From: Linnemannia hyalina | Lineage: Eukaryota > Mortierellomycota > Mortierellomycetes > Mortierellales > Mortierellaceae | DNA length: 64,000 nucleotides | NCBI GenBank assembly: GCA_019671135.1 | Contig: JAHRHY010000025.1 | Location: 434,001-498,000 of the forward strand | Direction of reading: 5' to 3' | Shown: one piece after another, positions 34,261 through 46,933 of the stretch | Layout: the number at the start of each line of letters is the position of its first letter | Numbering within the stretch: the stretch's first letter is position 1 | Translations under genes and position numbers: made by a program | Notes under the pieces: model-generated | Told to the model about the DNA's origin: nothing | What the model saw: only the letters and a program-made list of their open reading frames with translations | Database searches by the model: none

Positions 34261-35544
34261 TTGTGAAAAAGAATAGTTAACTGATGTTCAGGGGTAGAAA
34301 GTGGACAATTGAATGAGCGAGGAAGCGGGGTGAAGAAAGTGAAGGAATGAGGTGAACAGTGATGAGACAAGATGATGAGAGTGAGAGTTGAATCGAGGAC
34401 GAAGATGAAGATGATGGCGAGAGGGGCGGACTAAACTTCGCTCTCGTCCTTCCTTCCTTCTTTTCCGTTTTTCTTTCCTCACTTTCCCTCTCTACACCCA
34501 TCCTTATCATCCATCCTTATCCCTCTCCGACTGTTACACAGCATAGGACTGGTTCCTCTTTTTCCTTCTGTTTTAATTAGCCATAGTTGACATGCATGCA
34601 GAGAGAGGATCAAGAAAGGAGTAATTGAACCAATCGACTTTACTGCGCTTCTTGCATGTGGGTCACCAGAAGGATCTAGCCCCGTCTCGTCACAGGGTTG
34701 TTCAGGATACTTTTTGTAACCATAGTGGTGCCCTTACCAACGCACCAGAATGAACGCCCATGTACATTTTTATAAAAAACGCGTTTCTGTTATGTCCCTC
34801 TTTTCTTACGAAGTGGTTATAAAAATGAACACAGTGGATGGATAAAATACTGGTTTTGCACCACCAGTACCAGCCAGAGATAGAGACAAACAAAGCGAGA
34901 GATGGACTACTCTTTATTTGTTTCCTCTTTTCTTCTGGATTATCAACACTCGATGGCATGATTGACATTCACACTGTTTTGATCTCTTGAACAGTAAACG
35001 CGTGGGCATTCCAACTCTTTCAAACTTCTTGCTGGACACGCTTCGAGAGTTTTCCTGAACAAAGGTGGACAGCAGCACTTGTATTGCTGTCTTCGTTACA
35101 CGTTGGGAGGTGGATGTGGCTGTGTTGCTGTTGCGAAAGAAAGGAAAGTGCAGAAATATCGCGCTTGGGGCTTGAGATCATTGCTCAACAGACAGTAAAA
35201 AATGTGACGTCCATGGTACGCCCGACTTGGGATCATAAGCGTAGAAAATTCGTACCATCATATCTCCTTGCTTTCGTGCCATAAATCTTTCCACCCTATC
35301 TCGCGTGTTTTGACGAGAACATAGTTTTTTCATGGATGTTGAGATCCTTCAGATAATGGCCCACTCCAGACTTCGACGCGTCCAACTGCATCAAGCTCAA
35401 ATTGGTGGAGGTGCACGCATCGAGGAATACGCCCCCAAAACCCATCTCCCCTGTCTTCGCGTTCTTCTATTTTCCCCGTTCGATCTTCTTGGCGCCTGTG
35501 GTGCTTATTGGACAAAAGGAAGAATGCGAAGCAACAACACAAAC

Positions 35545-35600
35545 AAGCTGCAATACAACAGACTACGATCAAGCTGCAATACAACAGACTACGATCAAGC
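35545..35600. repeat. 26-bp perfect tandem duplication
   Basis: The unit beginning AAGCTGCAATACAACAGACT is repeated exactly at 35545-35570 and 35571-35596, followed by the first four bases of a third copy. Perfect identity implies a recent replication-slippage event. Confidence 0.85.
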
Positions 35601-36007
35601 ATTTGCTCCGCACATGGTTGCAGTTTCCACTGTCCATGGGTCAAAGTTCAAGCCTGCAACCAGTAGTCCTTATTACAGCAAGTGGGCTAGTGAATGAACG
35701 AATGCCCTGGGATTGACGGTGTGGCATAGTTTCGTCTGATGTTGCCTGGTGCTGGTGTGCGCGTTATGATCTGAATCCAGGGGAGGTTGTCAAGAAGTAG
35801 CGAGAAGAATAGCATTTACTCGGCGGTTGGACGCGCTGGCAGCTGGTTGCTATGACTTCGTGTTGGCGACTTGGGCGAGTGAACTGGGGTGGGACAGAGA
35901 AGTGAATGAAGTCAAAGAAATGAGTATTTATGTGATGATTTGGAGTGGCTTAGCTTCTGGTGGCCATTTCGCTATTTTACGCGCTTGCCTGCGAGTGTCT
36001 GGAAAGG

Positions 36008-36122
36008 CACGATACGAGCAGGTAGGCACTATGCCCTTTGACCATTGGCAGCAATAGTAGTTTCTAGCCTTTGGAGAATAGTTATTGACATAAAATACCT
36101 TTCTTCCACGATACGAGCAGGT
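36008..36122. repeat. 16-bp direct repeats 99 bp apart
   Basis: CACGATACGAGCAGGT occurs at 36008-36023 and 36107-36122, enclosing 83 bp without internal structure that I recognise. It may be a short duplication. Confidence 0.6.
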
Positions 36123-36162
36123 CTTGAGAGTTACTGTCTTTATTCGCGATATTGAGAGGGAG

Positions 36163-36315
<153 letters not shown>

Positions 36316-36357
36316 TATATACATACATCCTTTTCCTCGTCTGCCGCTATTCGAGTT

Positions 36358-36519
36358 ATGCCCGCTGACCCCGAAGATACTCCTTTGGATACAGGAGTTG
36401 CCGAGAGAAACTCCACTCTCCCTTCTCCCTCTCCCTCGACAAGTGACCCTGTCCAACCGGGCACTGACGCCAACGACTCGGCCAGCCAAGGGCAACTCCC
36501 TCCAAGACCCCACATTTAA
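36358..36519 (+). CDS. Doubtful small ORF, 53 residues
   Basis: ATG at 36358 just after the CA microsatellite opens a Pro/Asp/Ser-rich 53-residue frame (MPADPEDTPLDTGVAERN...LPPRPHI) with coding-like third positions. It ends in TAA at the edge of a possible donor (AAG/GTGTCA). A downstream acceptor-like CAG exists at 36687-36689, but the join does not extend a protein. It could be a first exon of an unrecognised gene or chance. Confidence 0.15.
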   Translation: MPADPEDTPLDTGVAERNSTLPSPSPSTSDPVQPGTDANDSASQGQLPPRPHI

Positions 36520-37073
36520 GGTGTCAGCCGACAGATCCTAAAAGAAAAAAAAAATTGCCCAGCCCGCCCTCTTGGCTTCTTTTCTTTTCTTTACTTTCTC
36601 GCTAGCCTTCTTTGTTTTTTTTCACCTCCCTAGTTGCATTCCTTCGTTTTCTTCTTGTTCATCCTCACCTTTTTCATTCCCGCTCCAGGATTCAAGTACA
36701 TGATCAACAACTCCCAAATTGACTAACACGATCAACTTAGGTACGTTTGCAATCGCACCTTCAGCTCCATAGCATTTTTTTCTTGTTTAATCGCCTTTTT
36801 CCTTCCACTACTCCACGCCTCACCAATACGACTCCTTGGGATGCTCAAGGAATACGAGAAGGACAAAGGACGCCCTGCATCTCTAGACTCTGGGACGCCC
36901 ACCAACACTACAGGATGACGAAGAACGGCGTGGCGACTGTTAGAATAGGAAGACGTGCTGGACGCAAAAAATACATTCATTTCACACAGCATAGCACATC
37001 TACGTTACTGTCTGGATACTTGTTGAATACCTGCAGGCAGTTAAGACACTTCAGGAGGCGTCGTCAATCAGTA

Positions 37074-37565
37074 TCACGCACATGTAATTATGCAGGATCC
37101 TGGGCAAGTCGACTCACTACGTCCATTGAGCTCAATTCGGAAGGCGGCCTCCTTGTCGTACATATGATAGCAATGTTCACACAAGGGGAGGTTGTGTGTA
37201 GAAGGTGCAGAATAACGAAGCATAAGTACAGGAACAGTAGCCTGCGGAAAAATGTGAAAACTACAGCAGGGATTGGAGTTGGACGCGTGAAGATTGCCTT
37301 TCATTGGCAGTTCCTGAGCCAACGTGGTTTCATACGGTGCCTGGCTCCACGCGTTTGGTGTCTTGATCATCCAAAGACATTCTGGGGGCTTAACAAATGT
37401 TTGGTTGCTGTTGTTCAAGTCTGCATCATACGAGAGCAGGCTGATACTAATACTGCGGATGATTTCATTGGAGGCTGGTAGTTTGTGTTGGATCTTTTGG
37501 AGTTCCCCTCCCGCACCGCCCCCAGCCCATCCGATTGACGCATAAAAAAGTTTCATTTTTCTCAC
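37074..37565 (-). CDS. Possible unrecognised exon with zinc-ribbon-like cysteines
   Basis: A 163-codon minus-strand frame. Its last third looks protein-like: LRYSAPSTHNLPLCEHCYH then KEAAFRIELNGRSES, preceded by an acceptor-like TTTTCCGCAG. A second CxxC (LKCLNCLQV) occurs about 60 bases further along in another frame, behind an AG, as if a spliced zinc ribbon were present. No start, terminal exon or family could be assigned, so this may be a gene remnant. Confidence 0.2.
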   Translation of the reverse strand: MRKMKLFYASIGWAGGGAGGELQKIQHKLPASNEIIRSISISLLSYDADLNNSNQTFVKPPECLWMIKTPNAWSQAPYETTLAQELPMKGNLHASNSNPCCSFHIFPQATVPVLMLRYSAPSTHNLPLCEHCYHMYDKEAAFRIELNGRSESTCPGSCIITCA

Positions 37566-37644
37566 TTCTCTCCCTCCTTCATCTCATCACCAACTCCTCC
37601 TCTCTGTACGCTTCCAAAGTCGTGTCACCATCTCTGCCACACTC

Positions 37645-40620
37645 ATGACAGGTACGAAAGCTCATCTTCGTCGACACTCATTTGCGTTCCACCTTTAAAA
37701 AAAATTCCAATGGCTCACTTACTTTCGTCCCCGTGTCAAACACATAGACAACGACGACGTTGACAACAAAGAGCAACAGCTTCACCCACCCCCAGTCCAG
37801 AGACTCCCCAATGAATGTCTCTATCTCATCGTGAACCACGTCTGGGACGACCTCAGGACGCTACACACCCTCCTTTTCGTCAACCGCTTTTTCTTCCACG
37901 CGGCCTTACCAAAAATCATGGACCATCCCTTAGAGACTTGGCAGATGACCCTTTTCGAACCCGAGTATGTTACCAACTCGGAGAAACTCTTTGTCCTCGT
38001 CCTGACCTCTTTATTACACCACCAACAACGCCTGACAGGATGGGACGCTGTCTCGATTCTGGAAGATTTTGGTCTTCAATTGGTTACCCCGGTCGAGTTC
38101 CCGTCACTTAAGCCCTTTCTTCCAGTGACACAAGATGGGTTGGTCCAGGAGCAAGAGGAGAAGGGGAACCCCATGACAGTCGATTACTCGAAATACTTGA
38201 CGGTCCTCGACAACTATCAGTGGCAGTACATCGAGTTTAGCCGTTTTATTCGCCTTATCAAGATGCCGGTATCAATGCAGGATACACTGCAGATCCAGCA
38301 AGGGACAGATGAACCTTCAGACCAAACAGCAACAGCAGTAGAAGATGACCAGGAAGGCGAGCATACAGAGGACCAACAACAGTTACACGACTACAAGGAT
38401 CTCGTCCGCGAGGGCATCGCCCAGATGATGCTCCACTACAATGTCGAGTGTATCACCGAGTTCTCGTTCCATGTCTCCGAGGCTCTCAAGAACCTGCCAA
38501 TTGCATCCAAACTCGCCAAACTACGGTACCTCAATGTTTACCGGGACGAATCGTTACCCAGCCAGCACCTCCAAGACACCATCGCTTTTATTCATCTCAA
38601 CAAAAAGTCCTTTCCTCGGAAACCATGTCTCCAACTCGGGTTCGACTATGGATGGAGCAATTACGACAACAGTGAGTTCACCTCTATCAAGGAGTCTCGG
38701 AGCGCCATGTTCAACCTCATGAAGCCCAATTTACTGCTCTATGAGGCCGCCGGTGAACCGGAGGACTTGAAGATTGGGCACATTCCAGGATTCTACGGTC
38801 TGGCGGAAAATATTAGCGTGGAGCGTCTATTTCGGTTGGACGATGATGACCAATTCAGGATTGATATGGGAGAGGGTCCGGACATGGAGGCATTCCTCAG
38901 TAGATGTCATCGTCTGGACATGATCAGAATGGAGGTTGGTCACCCTTACCTCCTCTCTTGGGCAGCCCAGCGTGCAAGAGATCATCCTTCGTCCAATCTC
39001 CTGCCAGCGCTGGACGATCTGTCTCTTTGGTCGGACCGCCCCTACCGCTTCACTATCCACGTGCTCAATGACAGCATGGCAGCATTCGCAAAGTCGCTCA
39101 GAAATGTCCACATCAGCAACAGGCACACGTTCCGAAATCGTGGCCAGGAACCGAATCCATGGGTGCTGCAGCAGGATATGGAAAAGTCCCGTCTAATTCG
39201 AACTGCCCCACTGGCCAATGGTATCGGAGATTGGCCATCCCCTCTCCCTCAGCTGCGGTCGTTGACGATTGATCTGAATTGTACTTCGACCATTCAAATT
39301 GGCTCACTCGATCAGTGTTTTAACTTGGAGAATCTGGAACTCAGATTCGGCGCCATTGGAGAAGCACCTCGGGCGACTGCACCCGACGACAGCGACCCTG
39401 AAGCAGATCCTCGTCGCCAGGCACCACTGGACCCCAGACTGTTCCCCAAGTGGACGCTTCCAAAACTCAAGACTTTGCACCTGGACGGCACTCCTGCCTT
39501 GCGCTTCGATTACGATTCACTGGGGACGATGCCAGACCTGGAGACCTTGAGCTTGAGCTGCAACAAGAAAGTGGATCTCGAGAACAGACTCCAGGACATC
39601 CCCCGCCTTTCTCTACATACCAGTCATTTCTACTCCGCCTCGATACCGCAGGAAACAGGAGCTGAGACTTCTTCTGCGGAATCCACCCAGGATATCTCTA
39701 CAACTTCCAAGGGTGGGATCTGGACAAGAACATGGACACTGCCTAAACTGAAGGCTTTGGAGATGGAGGGACCGCCCGCGGCAGTGTTTACCCTTGACTG
39801 GCTCAAGGGCTGCCCTAGTCTCACATCGGTCACTCTGAGCCTACATCTCGACGGATCACCCCAGCGCCTGCCTCGTATCGCCTACTCTCCCGCTACATAT
39901 GCACTTTCGCCGACGATCGAGAAGTATGGCAGTGATCGTCCAGAGGCGACCGCCGCCGCCGCCGCTGTTGTCGATGAAGACGACGATAGTGGAGTGTTCA
40001 AGGAGAGCAAACTGGAGCGACTGCACCTCAAGGGACCCTGGGCCATTACGGCATCGGATCTCACGGCGCTCATGACGGATTATGCACCCTACTTGCAGAC
40101 GCTGTCGCTCAACAGGATTCAGAACCGGTATGGGATGTCTGTCGTCACCTTTATACAAGCATTCCGAGATGCGGATGAAATCTGTCGGAGGCGGTATGGT
40201 GAGGATTGGGATGCGCGACCTGGAGATGTTGCTGATTTTGAAGACTGGCACGAAGATACCAATGAGAGAGAAGGCAAGGGCGAGGGCGATGACGACGCAG
40301 GATCGGGATCTGATGCGCCAGAGGACTGTCAAGGTTTAGCTGTCGGATTGACAGCAACCCCTGATGCTGATTCTCTCCCTACCAAACCACTTCCAGGTCG
40401 ATCGCTTCTTACTGTCGAGGCAAACTACACGATTGGCAAGCGACGGAGACCGCAGGCGGGGATCGAGATAATTGATAGTAACGATGCGGATGATTATCGC
40501 AGGTGTGGACTTCGAGTGTACAGCTTCTCGAAGGAGTGTTTTGTCGACAAGTATGACAAGGCGTGGTTCTCCAGGAACAAAGGCAGTGGGTTGGTGGACC
40601 GGTTTGGAGTGAAGAAATAA
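37645..40620 (+). CDS. F-box/leucine-rich-repeat-like protein
   Basis: Likely substrate adaptor of an SCF ubiquitin ligase. A 7-base coding first exon (37645-37651, ATGACAG) joins across intron 37652-37747 to 37748-40620, giving 959 residues. Residues about 19-55 form an F-box-like helix set (LPNECLYLIVNHVWDDL, then LLFVNRFFFHAAL). The long remainder contains irregular leucine-rich segments (LPQLRSLTIDLNC, LPKLKTLHLDG, LPKLKALEMEG, LERLHLKGPW) interrupted by acidic low-complexity inserts at about 150-190 and 800-850. Such F-box/LRR proteins form large, rapidly diverging families in Mortierellomycotina; targets are unknown. It ends 130 bases from the convergent TMEM86-like gene. Confidence 0.8.
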
Positions 40621-40750
40621 AAGGAGCGGCAATTGCTTACAACAACCATACAATAAGTGCTGCATTTGCCCAACAAGATGAATCGTTAAATATATATGTG
40701 TATTTTCTCTGCAACTGTTGATAATAATAAACGACTCGCATCGTTTCAGT

Positions 40751-41770
40751 TCACCGGCTCAAGGGAGTCTCGCCACGAAGAGTAGAGGCTAACAGGATCT
40801 GAGCAATGTAGTAAAGAGGCAAACCGATCCACTTGTTGAGGGCGGTCTTGTGGACAAAGTGCTGGCGGGCGACAAAGAGGTCTGAAAAGAAGAACATCAA
40901 AGCGCCGAGGATGCGTTCGGGGAGGTATTCGCGTCCCGAGTTGATGCTTCCGAACGCCGTCATCACCATCCCGCTAATCACTAACATGTATGCGATGACC
41001 TATTGCAAAAAGTAAAAGAGAAAGAGGGGTGGTTTTAAGTAGACCAACCAATGGGACAAAAGATGTATGAAAAAAGGCAGGTAAATCGCAAGTCTTTAAC
41101 TAACAAAAAAACAAAAACTTACAGCACCACGCATGATCTTGTTCTTGATCTTGGGCAACAACCAAGGTCCAACAACCGCAGCCATAGCAACAATAAATCC
41201 AAGCCCCTTCTGACGAGCTGAATCATCCTGTCCATGGAACGTAAAGGCAACCATGAACGCCGCATGGCCCGCCAAGAAACTCGTCAAGCCCGGCAAGAAT
41301 CCACTCTTGGGGATCAACAGGACATCTCCAATCGCTCCCAAGACAAAGGCACCCATCATTGCCTTTGTGTAGGTCGTGTGAACGACAGATCCGGCAATAG
41401 GGGCGGCGGCGGTGGCGATGGTAGGCGCGACGTTAAAAATGATATGCTTCAGCTCTGCAACATAGGTCGTCGCAAGTCCCAGGACTCCACCAGATGCCGC
41501 AATAGCCTTTGGGATATCAGCAACCGCGGTGAGGTGCAGGATGGGTGCGGTAGAAGAAGGGACATGGTCGGGGAGATAGGCGAGGGCGGCGACCATGAAT
41601 CCCAAAGAGGCGAGGGGCTTGAAGATCCAGCGGCCGAGGGAGGAGTGTGCGGTCTCGGAGAGGAGGAGGCAGGGGAGGGCGACGGCTGTGATCTGGACAC
41701 CGAGGTTTAGAGGTGAGAAGGAGATTGGGGAGAGGAAGTCAAGGACTGGTTGTGCGAGTGATAATGCCAT
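40751..41770 (-). CDS. TMEM86/YhhN family membrane protein (lysoplasmalogenase-like)
   Basis: Multi-pass integral membrane protein of the YhhN family, whose animal members TMEM86A/B hydrolyse the vinyl-ether bond of lysoplasmalogens. Exons 41770-41123 and 40999-40751 join in frame (intron 41122-41000) to 298 residues. About eight hydrophobic helices are visible. Family motifs are GAIGDVLLIP in the middle and LGALMFFFSDLFVARQHF near the C-terminus, each carrying the conserved acidic residue (GD and SD). The length matches fungal homologues. Fungi generally lack plasmalogens, so the real substrate may be another ether or lysolipid; that is an inference. Convergent with the F-box/LRR gene. Confidence 0.85.
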
Positions 41771-43889
41771 ATTTTAGGGATTCTTGTGTGAAAAGGGTGG
41801 GAAGAGCGAGGGAGTGTGTAGAGGAAAGAAAAGAATGTAAGGAATGAAAGGAATGAAGGAATGGAAAGAGAAAAAAGAGAGATGGAAGTGATGGAATGGA
41901 AGAAGGAAGGAAAAAAAAAAGACAGTCTGTCTCGCCTTCAATTCATGTGCAAGGACCGGGTGCCGGGGCCATTGAGCGAGCGGGTCGGAGAACAAGCTCT
42001 TTCTCTTCTTTTTCACACGTTCAATAAACGGTTCCTCGTAGGAAAAAGGGGGAGAACCGACCATTTGTTCATATAGCTGAGGATATAGATCCTCGTCCTC
42101 ATTGCCGACGCGAGACGAATGCGTATCTCCTTATTCATCACCATGGCCTTTTTGGCAAAGAAACCCTGATGTCCTGTTCCACGAGAAGGTGAGGTGCATC
42201 CCAGACCATGTTAATTCGTTTCTGTAAGTATTTTCCCGCACCCCTGTGGATGTCCGCAAAAGGATATCTTGACTGACAAATCATCTAAACAAACAAAACA
42301 AACAAGGTTCACTCCTTGGACATGCTTGAGGAAAAGGGCTCACAATTAAACAAGCAAAGGCAATTGAGCTTGTTCAGGCTGGTATCATGTCTGGCTGACG
42401 AGCCATCCTCTCCGCTTCTCCACATTCCGATCCTTCATCCATTTACTCTCTGGCTTCTATGGATTAACGTACCTAGATTTTCACCAGACCCTTTTTCTTT
42501 GCAGCAGCACTCGAGACACAGTCTACATGGCTGATCAAATCTCAGGCACCATGTCTGGCAAATCCGTGCCTGAATTCCGAGTATTGGTCAAAAGGCGCAG
42601 CAACCAAAAGCCCAACGATACCTGGGTTTGGAGGTCTCCTCCATAATCGAGAGGCAACCCGCGTCTTGGCTGACAATCAAAATATATATACTCTTATCCA
42701 CGATAGCTCGCCGCATACTCAACGAAAAACCATGTCCACACAACGAATACAAACACAACAACAAATGGGTTTCTCGATCCTGGAGTGCTGCATCATTGAC
42801 GACTGAGAATTAAAAAAATCAAGCGCAAGACCCCTTCGGCTGTTTTGTTCGTAACGAACAATCCCACAAAGCGCCATGTATCTCTAGAGGCATACCTTGT
42901 GTTTTGTTTTGTTTGCTCTCTATTCATCTCCCTCTTGTTTCTTTGGTGGGCACAAGGGCGTCTGTTTGTCCTCCTATCTTAGCTTGAATTGGGTTCCAAG
43001 CAATGCTCTTCCAGGGTCTCGCCCCAGGCGTCATTTGTGCTCTCTAGTTTTGGAATGTTCACTTCAGCCAAAGGAAAAATGACATTAGAAGGCATGGACA
43101 GCCATGATTCACAAAGGATGCAACGAATGCGAACCATGGTCCATTCTCTATGGCTATAGACCATGATGCTCTTTCAGACATCAGGCGATATTGTTAAAGA
43201 AAATAAGCATGCACAACCAGGTAGGGTGTACCTGAAGGAAAGCAACAAACATGTATGCCTGGTGTCTGTTTGAACGATTGTGCAACAGATTTCAAAGGGT
43301 AACTCTCCCTTTTTTTTTTTTCTGTCGTCGTCATTTTCAGCTTGGACCTCTCACCGTCGAATGTCAGGCTGCAGGTAATCCATTTCTCTTCCCACATCCA
43401 TCCCTGCATACCCTGGCATTTGACGTCTGAACTACTTCAAACTTCCGCCGCCAAATGGCGCATGTTATACAGGAGAAAAGAAATAACCTCAATGGTTGGT
43501 TGATAGCAAACACGAAAACGAAAACAAACAACGGACATTGAGCAACTTTCGTGTTTCTTCCGTATTGTTTACTCCTTCTCTTCACTCTTTGAGTTGAGCC
43601 ATGGAGCCAAAACCGCCCCTAGCCTTGGTGTCCGTATTGTGCATATGTAGCACGAGTAATCAGTGTGCTTTCAAGGACCAATGCTTCAGTCTCGCTATTG
43701 GTGGTGAACCTGTCCTTGAGACCTTTATAAAACTGGTCGTCATCCCCCTCTTTTTTTTCTCTCACCCACGATCCCAACCGTCACGGTCTCTCCCTTCATC
43801 TCCCCCTTCCTCTCCTTCATACCTTCCTTTTTACGCCCCCTTACCTCCGTCATCCTCCCCTCTTTTCACCTCCAACAACACCATTAACA
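41771..43889. other. Spacer between TMEM86-like and endoglycoceramidase-like genes
   Basis: Divergent intergenic region of 2.1 kb holding both promoters. The right 150 bases are a C/T-rich leader of the hydrolase (TATAAA-like TTTATAAAA at about 43725). ORFs such as 42316-42534 and 43601-43921 have no supporting motifs. Nothing else recognised. Confidence 0.4.
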
Positions 43890-46445
43890 ATGAGAATTCT
43901 CTCCCTCTCCACCGCCATTAGTGCCGTTGTCCTGTCCGCCCTCCAGCTAGCCCAGGCCGACATCTCCAAGATTGTCCGTGTCGATCAAATATCGCAACAG
44001 CTCATCGATGCCGAGGGTCGCAGTCGCTGGTTCCATGGTACCAACATGGTCAAGAAAGCATTCCCCTGGCACGTCGACGTCGATAACTTTGTCCCCAATT
44101 GGTCCCTTGTTGACAAGGATATCGAGTTGTTGAAGACTATGAACATCAACTCTGTCCGTCTTGGTATGTTTGTCTTTTAGATGTTTTTGCATGTTGTTTT
44201 TGTGAGAACCTTGTGTGGGTGCTTTTTTGTGCGGAGTGAAAATTGGCACGTGGACAAGGGGATGAACAGGGTTTATGTTTTTCTCACACATTCTCCTTCC
44301 CTCTTGACAGGTGTGCACTGGGCGGGTGTGGAGCCAGTCCGCGGTCAATACAACCAGACCTACCTTGATATCACCCACGCCATCATCAAGAAGCTCGAGG
44401 ACAACAACATCTACACCCTCATCGACCAGCACCAGGACGTCTGGGCCGCTCAGATATGTGGACACGGTGCCCCTCTGGTAATTCCTCATCCACTTCTTCC
44501 TTACCTTCCTCACCTTACCTTTGGAACCGTAAACCTTAATTATCCCTTCCCCCTTCCATCGTTACTTTGATTGCGACAGCCATGGACGCTAATGCAATTA
44601 TGTACCCCTCCTTCACGTTCGCACTTCCCACCACTTTCACACAGTGGTTCATGAAGCAAGGATGGGTCACCCCCGGCCACATGTTCCCCGTCCCCCAAAA
44701 GTGGACCCCCTTCGCTGTCGATGCCAACGGTGTTCCTTCCGATGCCGACTGCAACTCGATCGACTGGGCAACTTCGTATCTCAACTATGCTGTCGGAAAC
44801 GCCTTTGGTCGTCTCTACAACAACTATGACGGCCTTGGTGATGCCTGGGCAGCCTACTGGAAGGTCCTTGCCCAGAGGTACATGCAGTTCCCAAGCATCC
44901 TTGGCTACAACTTGATGAATGGTAAGTGAATAGAAGCGTGGTTGGATGTTTGGACAATGGGCTGTCGTTAGGTTATTTTCTTTGTGCTCATGCATTGCAT
45001 TTTTTTCTTTTACGTTTTTTTAGAGCCCTGGGTCGGTGACCATATGGCGGACCCTACGTTGTTGGTTCCTGGCAAGGCTGACCACCGTACCATGGAACCC
45101 CTCTGGAACAAGGGTACCGATTACATTCGCACTGTCGACAACACCACTCTCATCTTCTTTGAGGGATCCACCTTTGGTACGCTCACGCTTTTGTTCTCTT
45201 TTCTCGTATTCAAATTAATCGAGCAAAAAAAGCTTTCTTTAACACCCCTCCATTTTCATCCCTGTAGACATTCTCTCGGGATTCAACAATGTCCCTGGTG
45301 GCGATGGCTCCAAGACAGTCCACTCGTACCACTACTACAAACCCCCTCAATTGGGCAACATCGAGTACACGCTCAAGAATCGCAAGACCGATTCTGATCG
45401 TCTCCGCACTGCCGGTATGATGACCGAGTTCCAGTTCTGGGACAGCGGACCTGACTCTATCAAGGAGATCTTCGAAACCGCCCGCCAAGCCGACCGGTAC
45501 ATGCAATCATGGCAAGGATGGGCCTATAACAATGTCTGGTCCGGAAGTGGCGCCGATGCCGTCGCCCGTCCTGCCATTGTCCTCGCTTACTCTCGTACCT
45601 ATGTTGAGGCGACTGCTGGTACGACTCAGACGATGTACTTCCAGGACAGCACGACAAAGTATTGGGTCTCGTGGAAGGCTGACAAGGCTATCCAGGCGCC
45701 TACTCTTATCCGCTTTGCACCCAAGATCAACTACCCTGATGGTATTCGTGTCTTTATCGACCCTCCTGGCTCAGGTACTTACACTGTTGACAACGCGACC
45801 AATACTGTGAAGATCTCTCACACCGCTGGCACTGTCAATGGCGAGACCATCATGGCCAGTGTCCAGCCCTTCTACCCTACCGATATTATCCAGAACCCTG
45901 ACTCTGGCAAGTGCCTCGACAACGGCAACACTAAGGTTACTCCCGTAAGTTTTGTACAACTGTCTTTCTGTTCATCTCAATTTGTTTATGTTGATAACAA
46001 GCAAGCAATTGACCACTAACTCTCTCTTTCTCTCTCTTTCTCTCTCTTTCTCTCTTACCTTCATGCACAACAGAACAACCCCATCATCCTCTGGGATTGC
46101 TCCTCAGACCCCAACCAGGTGTGGAAGTTCAAGGATAACACCATCCAACTGGCCTTTGACCCCGACCACAACAGTGACAAGTACTGCATCGACACCCAAC
46201 CCATTCCCTCCAACACCAAATACCTCAACCTCGTCTTGAACCCCTGCGATGCCGCCAAACCTACCCAGAAATGGTCCGTCACTGCCACGGGCAACATTGT
46301 CAACACTGCGACGGGTTACTGTGTAGATATTAATGGATCGACCTACAAGTCTGGGACTGCGCTCTTGGCGTACCCTTGTGGCGCTGGTGGGACTCAGAAG
46401 AATCAGGTCTGGAAGTTGCCACGTGGTGCTAGTGGTACCTGGTAA
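43890..46445 (+). CDS. Secreted GH5 endoglycoceramidase-like hydrolase with ricin-type trefoil
   Basis: Predicted extracellular glycoside hydrolase family 5 enzyme of the endoglycoceramidase type, cleaving between the glycan and ceramide of glycosphingolipids. Exons 43890-44163, 44311-44477, 44645-44921, 45024-45176, 45268-45944 and 46074-46445 give 639 residues. A signal peptide ends about LQLAQA. Motifs follow GH5 order: FHGTNMV, then SVRLGVHWAGVEP, then DQHQDVWAAQICGHGAPLW. The acid/base is Glu240 in LMNEPWVGD, and the presumed nucleophile is Glu344 in MMTEFQFW. The Glu240 codon is split by intron 44922-45023. After a beta-sandwich-like region, residues from about 500 form a CBM13/ricin-B-like trefoil with QVW, QKW and QVW repeats and paired cysteines, likely for sugar binding. 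The third exon start was set at 44645 because it restores the frame and the family sequence; an earlier AG at 44579 does not. Confidence 0.88.
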
Positions 46446-46880
46446 CTTTCTTTTTTTTTTTTCGTTAAGAAGACTATGGCCTGAGAAGGAAGGGATCATG
46501 CAACTGTTGAGTAGATCCGTGTGTGTCAACAATAATATTCTTCCCCACTTTTATTTCAAACGTGCCTGCGAAAATAATCAATATGAACTAATACTGTGGT
46601 ACCCTACCGTTGGGATCTTCAGGGGGGGAACGGATGACTGCCGATTTCGATTTAGTGTTGGCGGCGATACTAGGGCGGGGTCAAAGGCGGAGATCCTACC
46701 CCTGTGGATATCAACATCACACCGCGGCAACAGTGCAAACGGTCTGCGCCCGAAGCTTCTTTCTTTAAAGATAAGAAAAGTGCTGCGCAATGTGACGATC
46801 AGCGGTTGTGTTAAACGTCTGCGACATGTTGTTCATGCTGCATAAAACGCTGCTACCAAGCACGGCATAGGACATCATCC

Positions 46881-46933
<53 letters not shown>

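Noticed and set aside
44478..44644. Using the AG at 44578-44579 as acceptor so that MDANAIMYPSF becomes coding in the GH5 gene
   Set aside because: Joined to the clear donor at 44478 it breaks the frame; the CAG at 44642-44644 restores both frame and the family sequence APLWF.
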